Assembly: GCA_030642335.1 (NCBI GenBank)
Contig: DAOWNX010000047.1
Location: 1 to 6,890, forward strand
Reading direction: 5' to 3'
Source of the DNA: Caldisericota bacterium
GTDB lineage: Bacteria > Caldisericota > Caldisericia > Caldisericales > Caldisericaceae
Length of the DNA: 6,890 nucleotides
The notes beneath the pieces are model-generated. The model did no database searches, was not told the origin of the DNA, and worked only from the letters and a program-made list of their open reading frames with translations. This document shows, piece by piece, positions 1 through 6,118 of the stretch (position 1 is the stretch's first letter; each line of letters opens with the position of its first letter). Made by a program: the position numbers and the translations under genes.

Positions 1-1
1 A

Positions 2-3000
2 GACTACGAAATATTAAAAAAGTACCACGAAGGCATTATTGGTCTAAGTGCTTGTTTGCAAGGAGAAATACCATCATCAGAACTTAAGGAAGGGAAAGAA
101 GCCGCACGTAAGGCGCTGTATAAATACATAGATATATTTGAAAAAGAAAATTTCTTCCTCGAAATACAGAATCACAACTTACCCGAAGAGAAAGAAGCAA
201 TTCAAATTTTAACAGAGCTCTCAAAAGAAGAAAACATACCGCTCGTAGCAACAAATGATGCACATTACCTGAGAAGGGAAGATGCAAAAGCACATGATAT
301 AGTGCTCTGTGTGCAAACGCTTGCTAAAGTAGAAGACCCGGATAGAATGCGTTTTCAAACAGAAGAATTCTACATAAAATCTGAAGATGAGATGAGAAAA
401 ATCTTTAAAGAATTCCCTGAAGCAATTGACAACACCGAGAAAATAAAAGAGATGTGCAATGTAAATTTTGACTTCAACACCTACCACCTACCTCGGTTTA
501 CTCACAATGGCGAAGAGTGGAATAAACAAAAAAATATAGACTTCCTAAAAAAGCTTACAATGGGAGGCCTGAAAAAAATGTACCCAATTGAACAACTTCC
601 TGATGTACAAAAGCGCGCAGAGTACGAACTTGGCGTCATTAATAAAATGGGTTTTACAGATTATTTTCTCATTGTACAAGATTTTATAAGCTGGGCAAAA
701 AAACGCAACATCCCAGTAGGCCCTGGAAGAGGTTCTGCCGCAGGAAGTATAGTATCATACGCCCTTAACATCACAGAAATAGATCCATTAAAATATGATC
801 TTTTATTTGAACGCTTTTTAAACCCGGAAAGAGTGTCAATGCCTGATATTGATATAGATTTCGGAGATAAAAAAAGGGATGAAGTAATAGAATACGTAAA
901 AAATAAATACGGCAAAGATCATGTAGCTCAAGTAGCAACATTTGGTAGAATGGAAGCAAGAGCAGTTATAAGGGATGTCGGAAGGGCACTAAACTTCCCG
1001 TATGGAGAAATAGACAAAATTGCAAAACGCATCCCATTTGGCGCTTCTCTAGAAAATGCTATCGAAACAGTATCTGAACTTCAAGAAAAATCAAACAGTG
1101 AAAAATACAAGGAACTCTTTCAAATAGCTCTAACCCTTGAAAGCAATGTTAGAAATTTTTCTACCCACGCTGCCGGCATTGTTATTGGAGACAAACCCTT
1201 AATAGAATACATACCACTACAATTGGATAAAAATAATGCCATAATTGCCCAATTTGATAAGGATATTATAGAGCATATCGGTTTATTAAAAATGGATTTT
1301 CTTGGTCTACGAAACCTTACCATAATGCAAGACACAATAGAAATGCTCCAAAAAAACGGCATAGATATCAACTTAAATGAAATTCCAATGAATGATAAAA
1401 AAACATTTAATATGCTAAAAAAAGGTGATTCTATCGGGGTATTCCAATTAGAAAGCAGCGGCATGAGAAAAGTATTAAAAGGCGTACAACCAGAAAGCAT
1501 AGATGATCTTACGGCAGTAGTAGCCCTGTATAGACCGGGGACAATAAGAGCTGGCGGAATAAAAGAATATGTTGAAAGAAAAAATGGCAAAAAGAAGATA
1601 ACCTATCCTCATCCAACATTAGAGCAAATTTTAAAACCAACCTACGGGATCATTGTATATCAAGAACAGATAATGCAGATTGCAAATGTACTTGCTGGAT
1701 ACACAATGTCTGAAGCAGATATCTTAAGAAAAGCAATAGGAAAAAAGAAGCCAGAAATATTAAAAAAACAGAGAAGCATATTTATAGAAAAAGCTGTAAA
1801 GCAAGGAGTAGACAGGACTGTTGCAACAAAAGTATTTGATTTAATAGAATTCTTTGCAGGATATGGATTCAATAAATCCCACGCAGTGTCCTATGCAACA
1901 ATCGCATATCAAAATGCATACCTTAAAGCACATTATCCAAAAGAATATTTTACTGCCCTCTTAAATGCTTACATAGGCAATGAAGACAAAGAAAGCGAAA
2001 CAATATATGAGATAAAAAATAAAGGAATAGACATACTTCCTCCTAATATAAATAAATCGGATGTCTATTACAACATAGAAGGTGATTCCATCAGATTTGG
2101 TATGTTTGCTATTAAAGGTATAGGTGAAAAAATTCTTGAAAAAATAATTGAAGAAAGAAAACTGTCAGGAGAATTCAAATCGCTTAACGGTTTCCTGAAA
2201 AGAGGTAACCCACTTAAGATAAACAAAAAAGTTATAGAAAATCTTATAAAAGCTGGGTGTTTCGATTCCTTTGGCAGAGATAGAAAAGAACTTTTAGACG
2301 AATATGGAGGAAACGCAAAAGAAGAAACCATTTCTCTTTTTGGAGGAATCACACCTATAATCACAAGCAAACGTTCATCGCAAATGGATACCTTAAACTA
2401 TGAAAAAGAAGCATTTGGTTTTTATGTCTCTGGCAATCCAATAAACACATATTTGCCTCTTTTAGAAGAACGGGAAATTCCCACTGTATCTTCCATTTTA
2501 AACAAGGAAACTGAAAGCAAGGTAATTGTTGCAGGCATTAAAGACAAAGTCAAAAAAAGTAAAACAAGAAATGGCAATCATATATATAAATTCAAAATGG
2601 AAGATGCCAACATAAAAATAGAAACACTTGTCTTTCCCCATCACTATGAGAATTTTACGCCCTATATAGATAAAGAAGGAGTAATTGTAATAGAAGGCAC
2701 AATTAGAAAAGAAGAAGACAATATAATACTATTTGCAGAAAAAGTGGTAAACTTCTTTACAGAAAAAGACATCAAGAAAAAAGATGAATATAAATCATTA
2801 CATCTCTATATAAAAGTGGGAGCTGAATTAACAAAAAAACTCGAGGAGTTAAAAAAAGAAATAAAACTACATAAAGGAGGAAATCCAGTCATTATACACC
2901 TCTTAAAGGATGAAAAAGACATAAAAATTGCACTTTCATCAAAATATTTCACAAAAAATTCGAAACAATTCCAAAGGAAGATTGAAAAACTCTTCGGGGA

Positions 3001-3031
3001 AGGCACATTAAAAATTAAGGATTGGCGATAA
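2..3031 (+). CDS. dnaE: DNA polymerase III alpha subunit, DnaE type (5'-truncated by window edge)
   Basis: This is the catalytic subunit of the replicative polymerase (class C), which extends DNA on the beta clamp. The frame is open from base 2, with 1009 codons before TAA, so roughly the first 130-150 residues of a normal 1150-residue protein lie outside; the TTG at 56 is internal. Visible in order: the end of the PHP domain with LSACLQGEI (about 41-67), a conserved His at 173-175 and NDAHY (254-268); the polymerase palm with GPGRGSAAGS (719-748), PDIDIDFGD (842-868, catalytic Asp codons 851 and 857) and the third Asp in KMDFLGL (codon 1295); fingers and FNKSHAVSYA (1868-1897); a helix-hairpin-helix region around 2096-2200; a clamp-binding-like ETISLFG (2324-2344); an OB fold from about 2522; and a C-terminal tail of the tau-binding kind. 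There is no exonuclease insertion, so it is DnaE rather than PolC. The long C-terminus favours the replicative DnaE1 class. No frameshift is seen. Confidence 0.97.
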   Translation, partial: DYEILKKYHEGIIGLSACLQGEIPSSELKEGKEAARKALYKYIDIFEKENFFLEIQNHNLPEEKEAIQILTELSKEENIPLVATNDAHYLRREDAKAHDIVLCVQTLAKVEDPDRMRFQTEEFYIKSEDEMRKIFKEFPEAIDNTEKIKEMCNVNFDFNTYHLPRFTHNGEEWNKQKNIDFLKKLTMGGLKKMYPIEQLPDVQKRAEYELGVINKMGFTDYFLIVQDFISWAKKRNIPVGPGRGSAAGSIVSYALNITEIDPLKYDLLFERFLNPERVSMPDIDIDFGDKKRDEVIEYVKNKYGKDHVAQVATFGRMEARAVIRDVGRALNFPYGEIDKIAKRIPFGASLENAIETVSELQEKSNSEKYKELFQIALTLESNVRNFSTHAAGIVIGDKPLIEYIPLQLDKNNAIIAQFDKDIIEHIGLLKMDFLGLRNLTIMQDTIEMLQKNGIDINLNEIPMNDKKTFNMLKKGDSIGVFQLESSGMRKVLKGVQPESIDDLTAVVALYRPGTIRAGGIKEYVERKNGKKKITYPHPTLEQILKPTYGIIVYQEQIMQIANVLAGYTMSEADILRKAIGKKKPEILKKQRSIFIEKAVKQGVDRTVATKVFDLIEFFAGYGFNKSHAVSYATIAYQNAYLKAHYPKEYFTALLNAYIGNEDKESETIYEIKNKGIDILPPNINKSDVYYNIEGDSIRFGMFAIKGIGEKILEKIIEERKLSGEFKSLNGFLKRGNPLKINKKVIENLIKAGCFDSFGRDRKELLDEYGGNAKEETISLFGGITPIITSKRSSQMDTLNYEKEAFGFYVSGNPINTYLPLLEEREIPTVSSILNKETESKVIVAGIKDKVKKSKTRNGNHIYKFKMEDANIKIETLVFPHHYENFTPYIDKEGVIVIEGTIRKEEDNIILFAEKVVNFFTEKDIKKKDEYKSLHLYIKVGAELTKKLEELKKEIKLHKGGNPVIIHLLKDEKDIKIALSSKYFTKNSKQFQRKIEKLFGEGTLKIKDWR

Positions 3032-3040
3032 TAAAAAACC

Positions 3041-3068
3041 AAAAAATAGCCTGTAATGGCACTTTTTT
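3041..3068 (+). terminator. Weak candidate terminator after dnaE
   Basis: Ten bases past the dnaE stop, GCC (3049-3051) can pair with GGC (3058-3060), and outside a 2x2 internal loop six A (3041-3046) face six T (3063-3068). This gives a short, interrupted hairpin whose 3' arm is the T-run. It is where a terminator is expected, before the hup promoter, but the GC part is only 3 bp, so it may be inefficient or not real. Confidence 0.35.
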
Positions 3069-3112
3069 AGAAAAAAAAGCTAAAAAATGTAGTAAAAAAG
3101 GGATTTTCCCTC

Positions 3113-3140
3113 TTGACAAGCAAAAAAAACTAGTTAAAAT
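3113..3140 (+). promoter_or_regulatory. Promoter of hup (sigma-70 type)
   Basis: The -35 is a perfect TTGACA (3113-3118), followed by a 16-base spacer and the -10 TAAAAT (3135-3140). Transcription should start near 3147, giving a leader of about 44 bases. This is the closest match to consensus in the window, as expected for an abundant protein such as HU. A small inverted repeat GGGA-TTT-TCCC (3100-3110) ends two bases upstream of the -35. Confidence 0.8.
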
Positions 3141-3150
3141 CAGGGTAAGA

Positions 3151-3183
3151 TGCCTTAAAAAGGCAAATCCTTAAGGAAGGAGG
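3151..3183 (+). promoter_or_regulatory. Structured hup leader and ribosome binding site
   Basis: The predicted hup 5' leader begins with a perfect inverted repeat, TGCCTT (3151-3156), AAA loop, AAGGCA (3160-3165). Next, TCCTT (3168-3172) can pair with AAGGA (3177-3181) over a 4-base loop; this second stem would cover part of the Shine-Dalgarno AAGGAGG (3177-3183), which sits 7 bases before the hup ATG. The repeats are seen directly. A role in translational control is inference, and the second stem is only 5 bp. Confidence 0.45.
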
Positions 3184-3190
3184 GGAATTT

Positions 3191-3472
3191 ATGAACAAGC
3201 CAGGACTTATTAACGCAATTGCAAAGAAAACTGGTCTTAAGAAAAAATCTGCAACAATGATGCTCGATTCCTTTACAGAGGTTGTAACAACTACTCTCAA
3301 AAAGGGAGACAAAGTTGCATTGATCGGATTCGGCACATTTGGAGCAAGAAAGAGATCAGCAAGAAATGGTGTAAACCCAAGGACAAGAAAGAAAATCAAA
3401 ATTGCTGCAAAAACAGTACCTTTCTTTAAGCCAGGGAAAAAGCTAAAAGACTCAGTAGCAAAAAAGAGGTAA
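3191..3472 (+). CDS. hup: DNA-binding protein HU
   Basis: This is a small, basic, dimeric nucleoid protein that binds and bends DNA with little sequence preference and helps compact the chromosome. The 93-residue product matches the family (usually 90-95). It opens MNKPGLINAIAKKTGL, has the HU signature GFGTFGARKRSARNG at 46-60, and the arm tip NPRTRKK at 62-68 with the intercalating proline at 63, then IKIAAKTVPFFKPGKKLKD. The ATG is fixed by a strong AAGGAGG (3177-3183) at 7-base spacing. The gene has its own near-consensus promoter and its own terminator, so it is probably monocistronic. The arm and C-terminus are richer in Lys/Arg than E. coli HU, where the corresponding tip reads NPQTGKE. 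IHF is less likely: it is a heterodimer partner in proteobacteria and this is a generic HU sequence. The symbol hup is a family-level name. Confidence 0.96.
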   Translation: MNKPGLINAIAKKTGLKKKSATMMLDSFTEVVTTTLKKGDKVALIGFGTFGARKRSARNGVNPRTRKKIKIAAKTVPFFKPGKKLKDSVAKKR

Positions 3473-3479
3473 AAGAACA

Positions 3480-3530
3480 AAAAACAGGGAGTTTGCATAA
3501 TTGCTTAACATTCTTCCTGTTTTTTTGTTT
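3480..3530 (+). terminator. Intrinsic terminator of hup
   Basis: AAAAACAGGGAG (3480-3491) pairs with CTTCCTGTTTTT (3513-3524) as a 12-bp stem with one G-U wobble. The loop is 21 bases. The 3' side runs into seven T (3520-3526), then G and TTT. It starts eight bases after the hup stop codon. The A-rich 5' arm means the reverse direction could also terminate, but no gene converges here. Confidence 0.88.
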
Positions 3531-3610
3531 ATTTTTCAAAAATTATTGTACTCATCGTAATTTATCAAAATTAAATTCTTAAAAATTATTTCAAATTTTA
3601 TTCACAGAAC
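3531..3610. other. A/T-rich spacer upstream of glnA
   Basis: No gene, RNA or convincing operator is seen here. The stretch is almost entirely A/T with short A- and T-runs. AAAAATTATT occurs twice (3538-3547 and 3581-3590), 43 bases apart, about four helical turns. Such tracts could curve the DNA or act as an UP element for the glnA promoter, but they could equally be chance in DNA this AT-rich. I saw no TnrA/GlnR-type TGTNA-N7-TNACA box. Confidence 0.4.
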
Positions 3611-3638
3611 TTGATTTTTTTTAGTTTACAAATAAAAT
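3611..3638 (+). promoter_or_regulatory. Probable promoter of glnA
   Basis: TTGATT (3611-3616), a 16-base spacer and TAAAAT (3633-3638) give the same spacing and the same -10 as the hup promoter. The start would be near 3645, leaving a leader of about 23 bases that holds only the ribosome binding site AAAGGAGG (3655-3662), 5 bases before the ATG. The -35 matches consensus at 4 of 6 positions, and the surroundings are AT-rich, so some chance of coincidence remains. Confidence 0.65.
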
Positions 3639-3667
3639 TCTAAAAACGCGATTTAAAGGAGGAGGAA

Positions 3668-4999
3668 ATGACAAAGGAAAAAATTCTTAAAGAAATTTAT
3701 AATAAACAGATTAATGCAATATGGCTTCAGTTTGTAGATATTTTAGGATTTCCAAAACTTATAGAAATCAGCTCAAAAAAACTTGAAAAAGTAATAGACA
3801 CCGGAATTGCTTTTGATGGATCGTCAATTGAGGGATTTGTAAGAATAGAAGAATCCGATATGATGCTGCATCCTGACCTCGATACATTCACTATATTGCC
3901 ATGGACGTTAGACCAGCCAATAAAAATAGCACGCTTAATCTGCAATGTATACGGACATAACGGGAAACCATTCAGTGGTTCTCCACGCTATATGTTAAAA
4001 AAAGTAATGGGGGAAGCAAAAAAATTGGGCTTTTATATGAATAATGGTACTGAAGAAGAATTTTTCTTATTCAAGCTCACCGAAGATAAAAACCCCTCAA
4101 CAAAACTGGTAAGTGACGGAAGCTACTTTGAAATGCTTCCGGAAGATATAGGCGAAAAAACCCGTATAGAAATAGCAATTACCCTTGAAAAAATGGGGTT
4201 TGAAATAGAAGCTTCACATCATGAAGTAGCTCCTTCACAACATGAAATAGATTTTAAATATGCCAATGCATTGACAACAGCAGATAGAGCAATCACATTT
4301 AAAATCGTCGCGAAAACCATTGCTTTGCAAAAGGGATTATACGCAACATTTTTACCAAAACCTATCTTTGGAATAAACGGGTCGGGAATGCATACTCATA
4401 TTTCTCTCTTCACAAAGAACGGTAAAAATATTTTTTATGACCCGGGTAAACAATTCGGCCTTTCCAACACAGCATTATATTTCGTAGGAGGGCTTTTAAA
4501 ACATGCAAAAGCAATCACTGCAATAACAAATCCGATTGTAAATTCTTATAAGAGACTTGTCCCGGGATACGAAGCCCCTGTGTATATGTGCTGGGCTGAA
4601 AAAAACAGAAGTGCTTTAATTAGAGTACCTTTGGGTGAATTTGAAGAAAAAAGAATCGAATATAGAAGTCCTGATCCCACAACAAATCCATATCTTGCCC
4701 TTGCAGTAATTTTAAAAGCAGGATTAGACGGTATAAAAAACAAAATAACACCCCCAAAGCCTGCAAATAACATCAACATATACGAACTCTCAACTAAAGA
4801 AAAATCCGCTATGGGCATTGATATCCTGCCATCTACCTTAAGAGAAGCAATCCAGGAATTAAAGAAAGATAAGGTAATACTATCTGCTCTTGGCGATCAT
4901 ATAGCTAAGAAATATATAGAAGCCAAAGAAAAAGAGTGGGGTAAGTATCGAATATATGTAACCGATTGGGAAATCAAAAATTCGTTACCCATTTATTAA
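3668..4999 (+). CDS. glnA: Glutamine synthetase, type I (GSI-alpha)
   Basis: The enzyme makes glutamine from glutamate, ammonia and ATP in the cytoplasm, as a dodecamer; it is the main ammonia-assimilating step. At 443 residues it is nearly the length of the B. subtilis enzyme (444). Family motifs: FDGSSIEGFVRIEESDM (49-65), metal-site region TEEEFFLF (128-135, Glu129 and Glu131), HHEVAPSQHEIDF (184-196, Glu186 and Glu193), the ATP/metal loop GINGSGMH (235-242), NSYKRLVPGYEAP (292-304, flap Glu302) and RIEYRSPDPTTNPYLA (329-344). It lacks the 25-residue insertion and the adenylylation-loop sequence of GSI-beta enzymes. Arg59 corresponds to the arginine (Arg62) that mediates glutamine feedback inhibition in B. 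subtilis, so direct feedback control is inferred. The ATG is fixed by AAAGGAGG at 5 bases. No glnR-like regulator gene is adjacent; the gene appears monocistronic, with its own promoter and a terminator-like hairpin downstream. Confidence 0.97.
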   Translation: MTKEKILKEIYNKQINAIWLQFVDILGFPKLIEISSKKLEKVIDTGIAFDGSSIEGFVRIEESDMMLHPDLDTFTILPWTLDQPIKIARLICNVYGHNGKPFSGSPRYMLKKVMGEAKKLGFYMNNGTEEEFFLFKLTEDKNPSTKLVSDGSYFEMLPEDIGEKTRIEIAITLEKMGFEIEASHHEVAPSQHEIDFKYANALTTADRAITFKIVAKTIALQKGLYATFLPKPIFGINGSGMHTHISLFTKNGKNIFYDPGKQFGLSNTALYFVGGLLKHAKAITAITNPIVNSYKRLVPGYEAPVYMCWAEKNRSALIRVPLGEFEEKRIEYRSPDPTTNPYLALAVILKAGLDGIKNKITPPKPANNINIYELSTKEKSAMGIDILPSTLREAIQELKKDKVILSALGDHIAKKYIEAKEKEWGKYRIYVTDWEIKNSLPIY

Positions 5000-5042
5000 T
5001 TTTTATATATCCCCGTCAAAAAGTACTGGATTAAACCACTAT

Positions 5043-5074
5043 AAAGAAGCTTCTTTTATAAGAAGCTTCTTTTT
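5043..5074 (+). terminator. Terminator-like hairpin after glnA
   Basis: AAAGAAGCTTCTT (5043-5055) and AAGAAGCTTCTTT (5060-5072) form a perfect 13-bp stem with a TTAT loop, and the 3' arm ends in a run of five T (5070-5074). The stem has few G-C pairs and most of the T-run lies within it, so strength is uncertain. It is the only candidate to end glnA transcription, and it runs right up to the hrcA -10. Confidence 0.65.
5044..5071. repeat. Twin 12-bp palindrome AAGAAGCTTCTT (possible operator)
   Basis: AAGAAGCTTCTT occurs at 5044-5055 and 5060-5071. Each copy is a perfect palindrome by itself, so the pair is at once a direct repeat, an inverted repeat and two dyads with centres 16 bases apart. 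Because they cover the -35 area of the hrcA promoter, a dimeric repressor bound there would block it. The sequence does not resemble CIRCE (TTAGCACTC-N9-GAGTGCTAA), the usual HrcA operator. An operator role is inference; the terminator explanation may suffice. Confidence 0.5.
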
Positions 5075-5082
5075 GATATAAT
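5055..5082 (+). promoter_or_regulatory. Extended -10 promoter of hrcA, probably giving a leaderless mRNA
   Basis: A perfect TATAAT (5077-5082) is preceded by TGA (5074-5076), which together make an extended -10 element. A weak -35, TTTATA (5055-5060), lies at the same 16-base spacing as in the hup and glnA promoters. Initiation about 7 bases past the -10 would fall at 5088-5090, on the start codons of hrcA (5087 and 5090). The -35 sits inside the upstream hairpin. Confidence 0.65.
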
Positions 5083-5086
5083 TTAA

Positions 5087-6118
5087 ATGATGAAATTAAA
5101 AAATAGAAGAGAAGAAATATTAAAAAACTTAGTAACGGAATACATTAAAACGGGGCAGCCAGTAGGATCAACAAGAATAGCTGAAAAGTTTCGTGCCCCT
5201 ATTTCTTCTGCCACTATAAGAAACGAAATGACGGAGCTTGAGAAGTTGGGATATATATATCAGCCTCATATTTCTGCAGGCAGAATTCCAACAAGCAAAG
5301 GATATCGCTTTTTTATTGAAACTTTTTTAAAAGAAAAAAAAGAGAAAACCATAAAAAAAATAGAAATTTCCGCCACTGGAAAAACAAAGGATCTTAATTC
5401 CGTATTAGAAAAAGTATCGAAATTTATGTCTCAAAGCACAAAAGAAATTGCCCTCGTGCTATCCCCTGAAACAGAAGATGAACACATTAAATATATACAT
5501 TTTTTTGCAATAAATAACCAAAATGTATACACCGTGCTTGTCACTGATACCTATACTTCAGAAGCAGCTCCTATTGTCAAAACAAAAACATCCACGAACG
5601 AATTGATCTTAATAGAACATTTTATCAATGGCAAGCTTTCTAACTTATCCATTAAACAAGCATCACGTTTGTTAAGGAAAACAAAATTCTTTTCAGAAGA
5701 ATTCAGACAAGAAAACGTAATTATAAAAGCTTTCTACCAATTCTTGGAAAAAGAAATAAGAAAAAATACAACAAGAGAAATTTACATAAAAGGCATTGCC
5801 AACCTTCTTTCCGCAAGAATTACACTAGCAGAAAAAAAGGTAGAGCTTCTTCTAAAAATGCTTGAAGAAAAAAGATTAATAGAAGATATTATCGAGGATG
5901 TTCCATTAAAAGATAATCTTGGTTACCTCATCGGGAAGGAAAACAAGTTACCCCAATTATGGGATTGCAGTCTTATTACAGTAAAATACACAATAAAAGA
6001 AATGGAGGGTATACTTGCTTTGATTGGCCCTACCCGAATGGATTACATTAAAGGTATCTATGTGTTAGAACAAATAGCTGATAACCTGGAAGAGTTTGCC
6101 AACAAAATTATGTCATAA
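5087..6118 (+). CDS. hrcA: Heat-inducible transcription repressor HrcA
   Basis: HrcA is a dimeric repressor that binds CIRCE operators upstream of groESL and dnaK-type operons and is kept active by GroEL, so it releases DNA on heat shock. The 343 residues equal the typical family length. The winged helix is at the N-terminus: QPVGSTRIAEKF (24-35), recognition helix SSATIRNEM (40-48), then wing HISAGRIPTSKGYRF (61-75). A GAF-like dimerisation domain with its insert follows, and the C-terminus carries the family LALIGPTRMDY (310-320). ATG codons at 5087 and 5090 are adjacent. Neither has a Shine-Dalgarno sequence, unlike hup and glnA, while a TATAAT ends only 4 and 7 bases upstream of them. The second ATG therefore fits a leaderless start best and would give 342 residues. 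The stop overlaps the mtaB start by one base. No CIRCE element was seen in any intergenic region here, and no chaperone gene is in the window. Confidence 0.95.
   Translation: MMKLKNRREEILKNLVTEYIKTGQPVGSTRIAEKFRAPISSATIRNEMTELEKLGYIYQPHISAGRIPTSKGYRFFIETFLKEKKEKTIKKIEISATGKTKDLNSVLEKVSKFMSQSTKEIALVLSPETEDEHIKYIHFFAINNQNVYTVLVTDTYTSEAAPIVKTKTSTNELILIEHFINGKLSNLSIKQASRLLRKTKFFSEEFRQENVIIKAFYQFLEKEIRKNTTREIYIKGIANLLSARITLAEKKVELLLKMLEEKRLIEDIIEDVPLKDNLGYLIGKENKLPQLWDCSLITVKYTIKEMEGILALIGPTRMDYIKGIYVLEQIADNLEEFANKIMS

Noticed and set aside
56..58. TTG as a possible start of dnaE
   Set aside because: The frame is open back to base 2 and the upstream residues (GIIGLSAC) continue the conserved PHP domain, so this is an internal leucine codon of a gene cut by the window edge.
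1120..1590. Antisense open frame of 156 codons inside dnaE
   Set aside because: It lies wholly opposite a well-conserved dnaE stretch, its product is hydrophobic and low in recognisable motifs, and no ribosome binding site or promoter was seen. Reverse frames of A-rich coding DNA often stay open.
3130..3498. Minus-strand open frame of 122 codons over hup
   Set aside because: It spans the hup gene, leader and terminator start in reverse; its Phe-rich product mirrors the Lys-rich HU sequence and has no family match that I recognise.
3531..3667. Possible small RNA, riboswitch (glutamine or other) or nitrogen-regulator box upstream of glnA
   Set aside because: The region is A/T-rich with no stable GC-containing stem, the predicted glnA leader is only about 23 bases, and no TnrA/GlnR-like dyad was found.
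4546..4818. Antisense open frame within glnA
   Set aside because: It is a shadow of the conserved NSYKRLVPGYEAP to NPYLA region of glutamine synthetase on the other strand, with no independent support.
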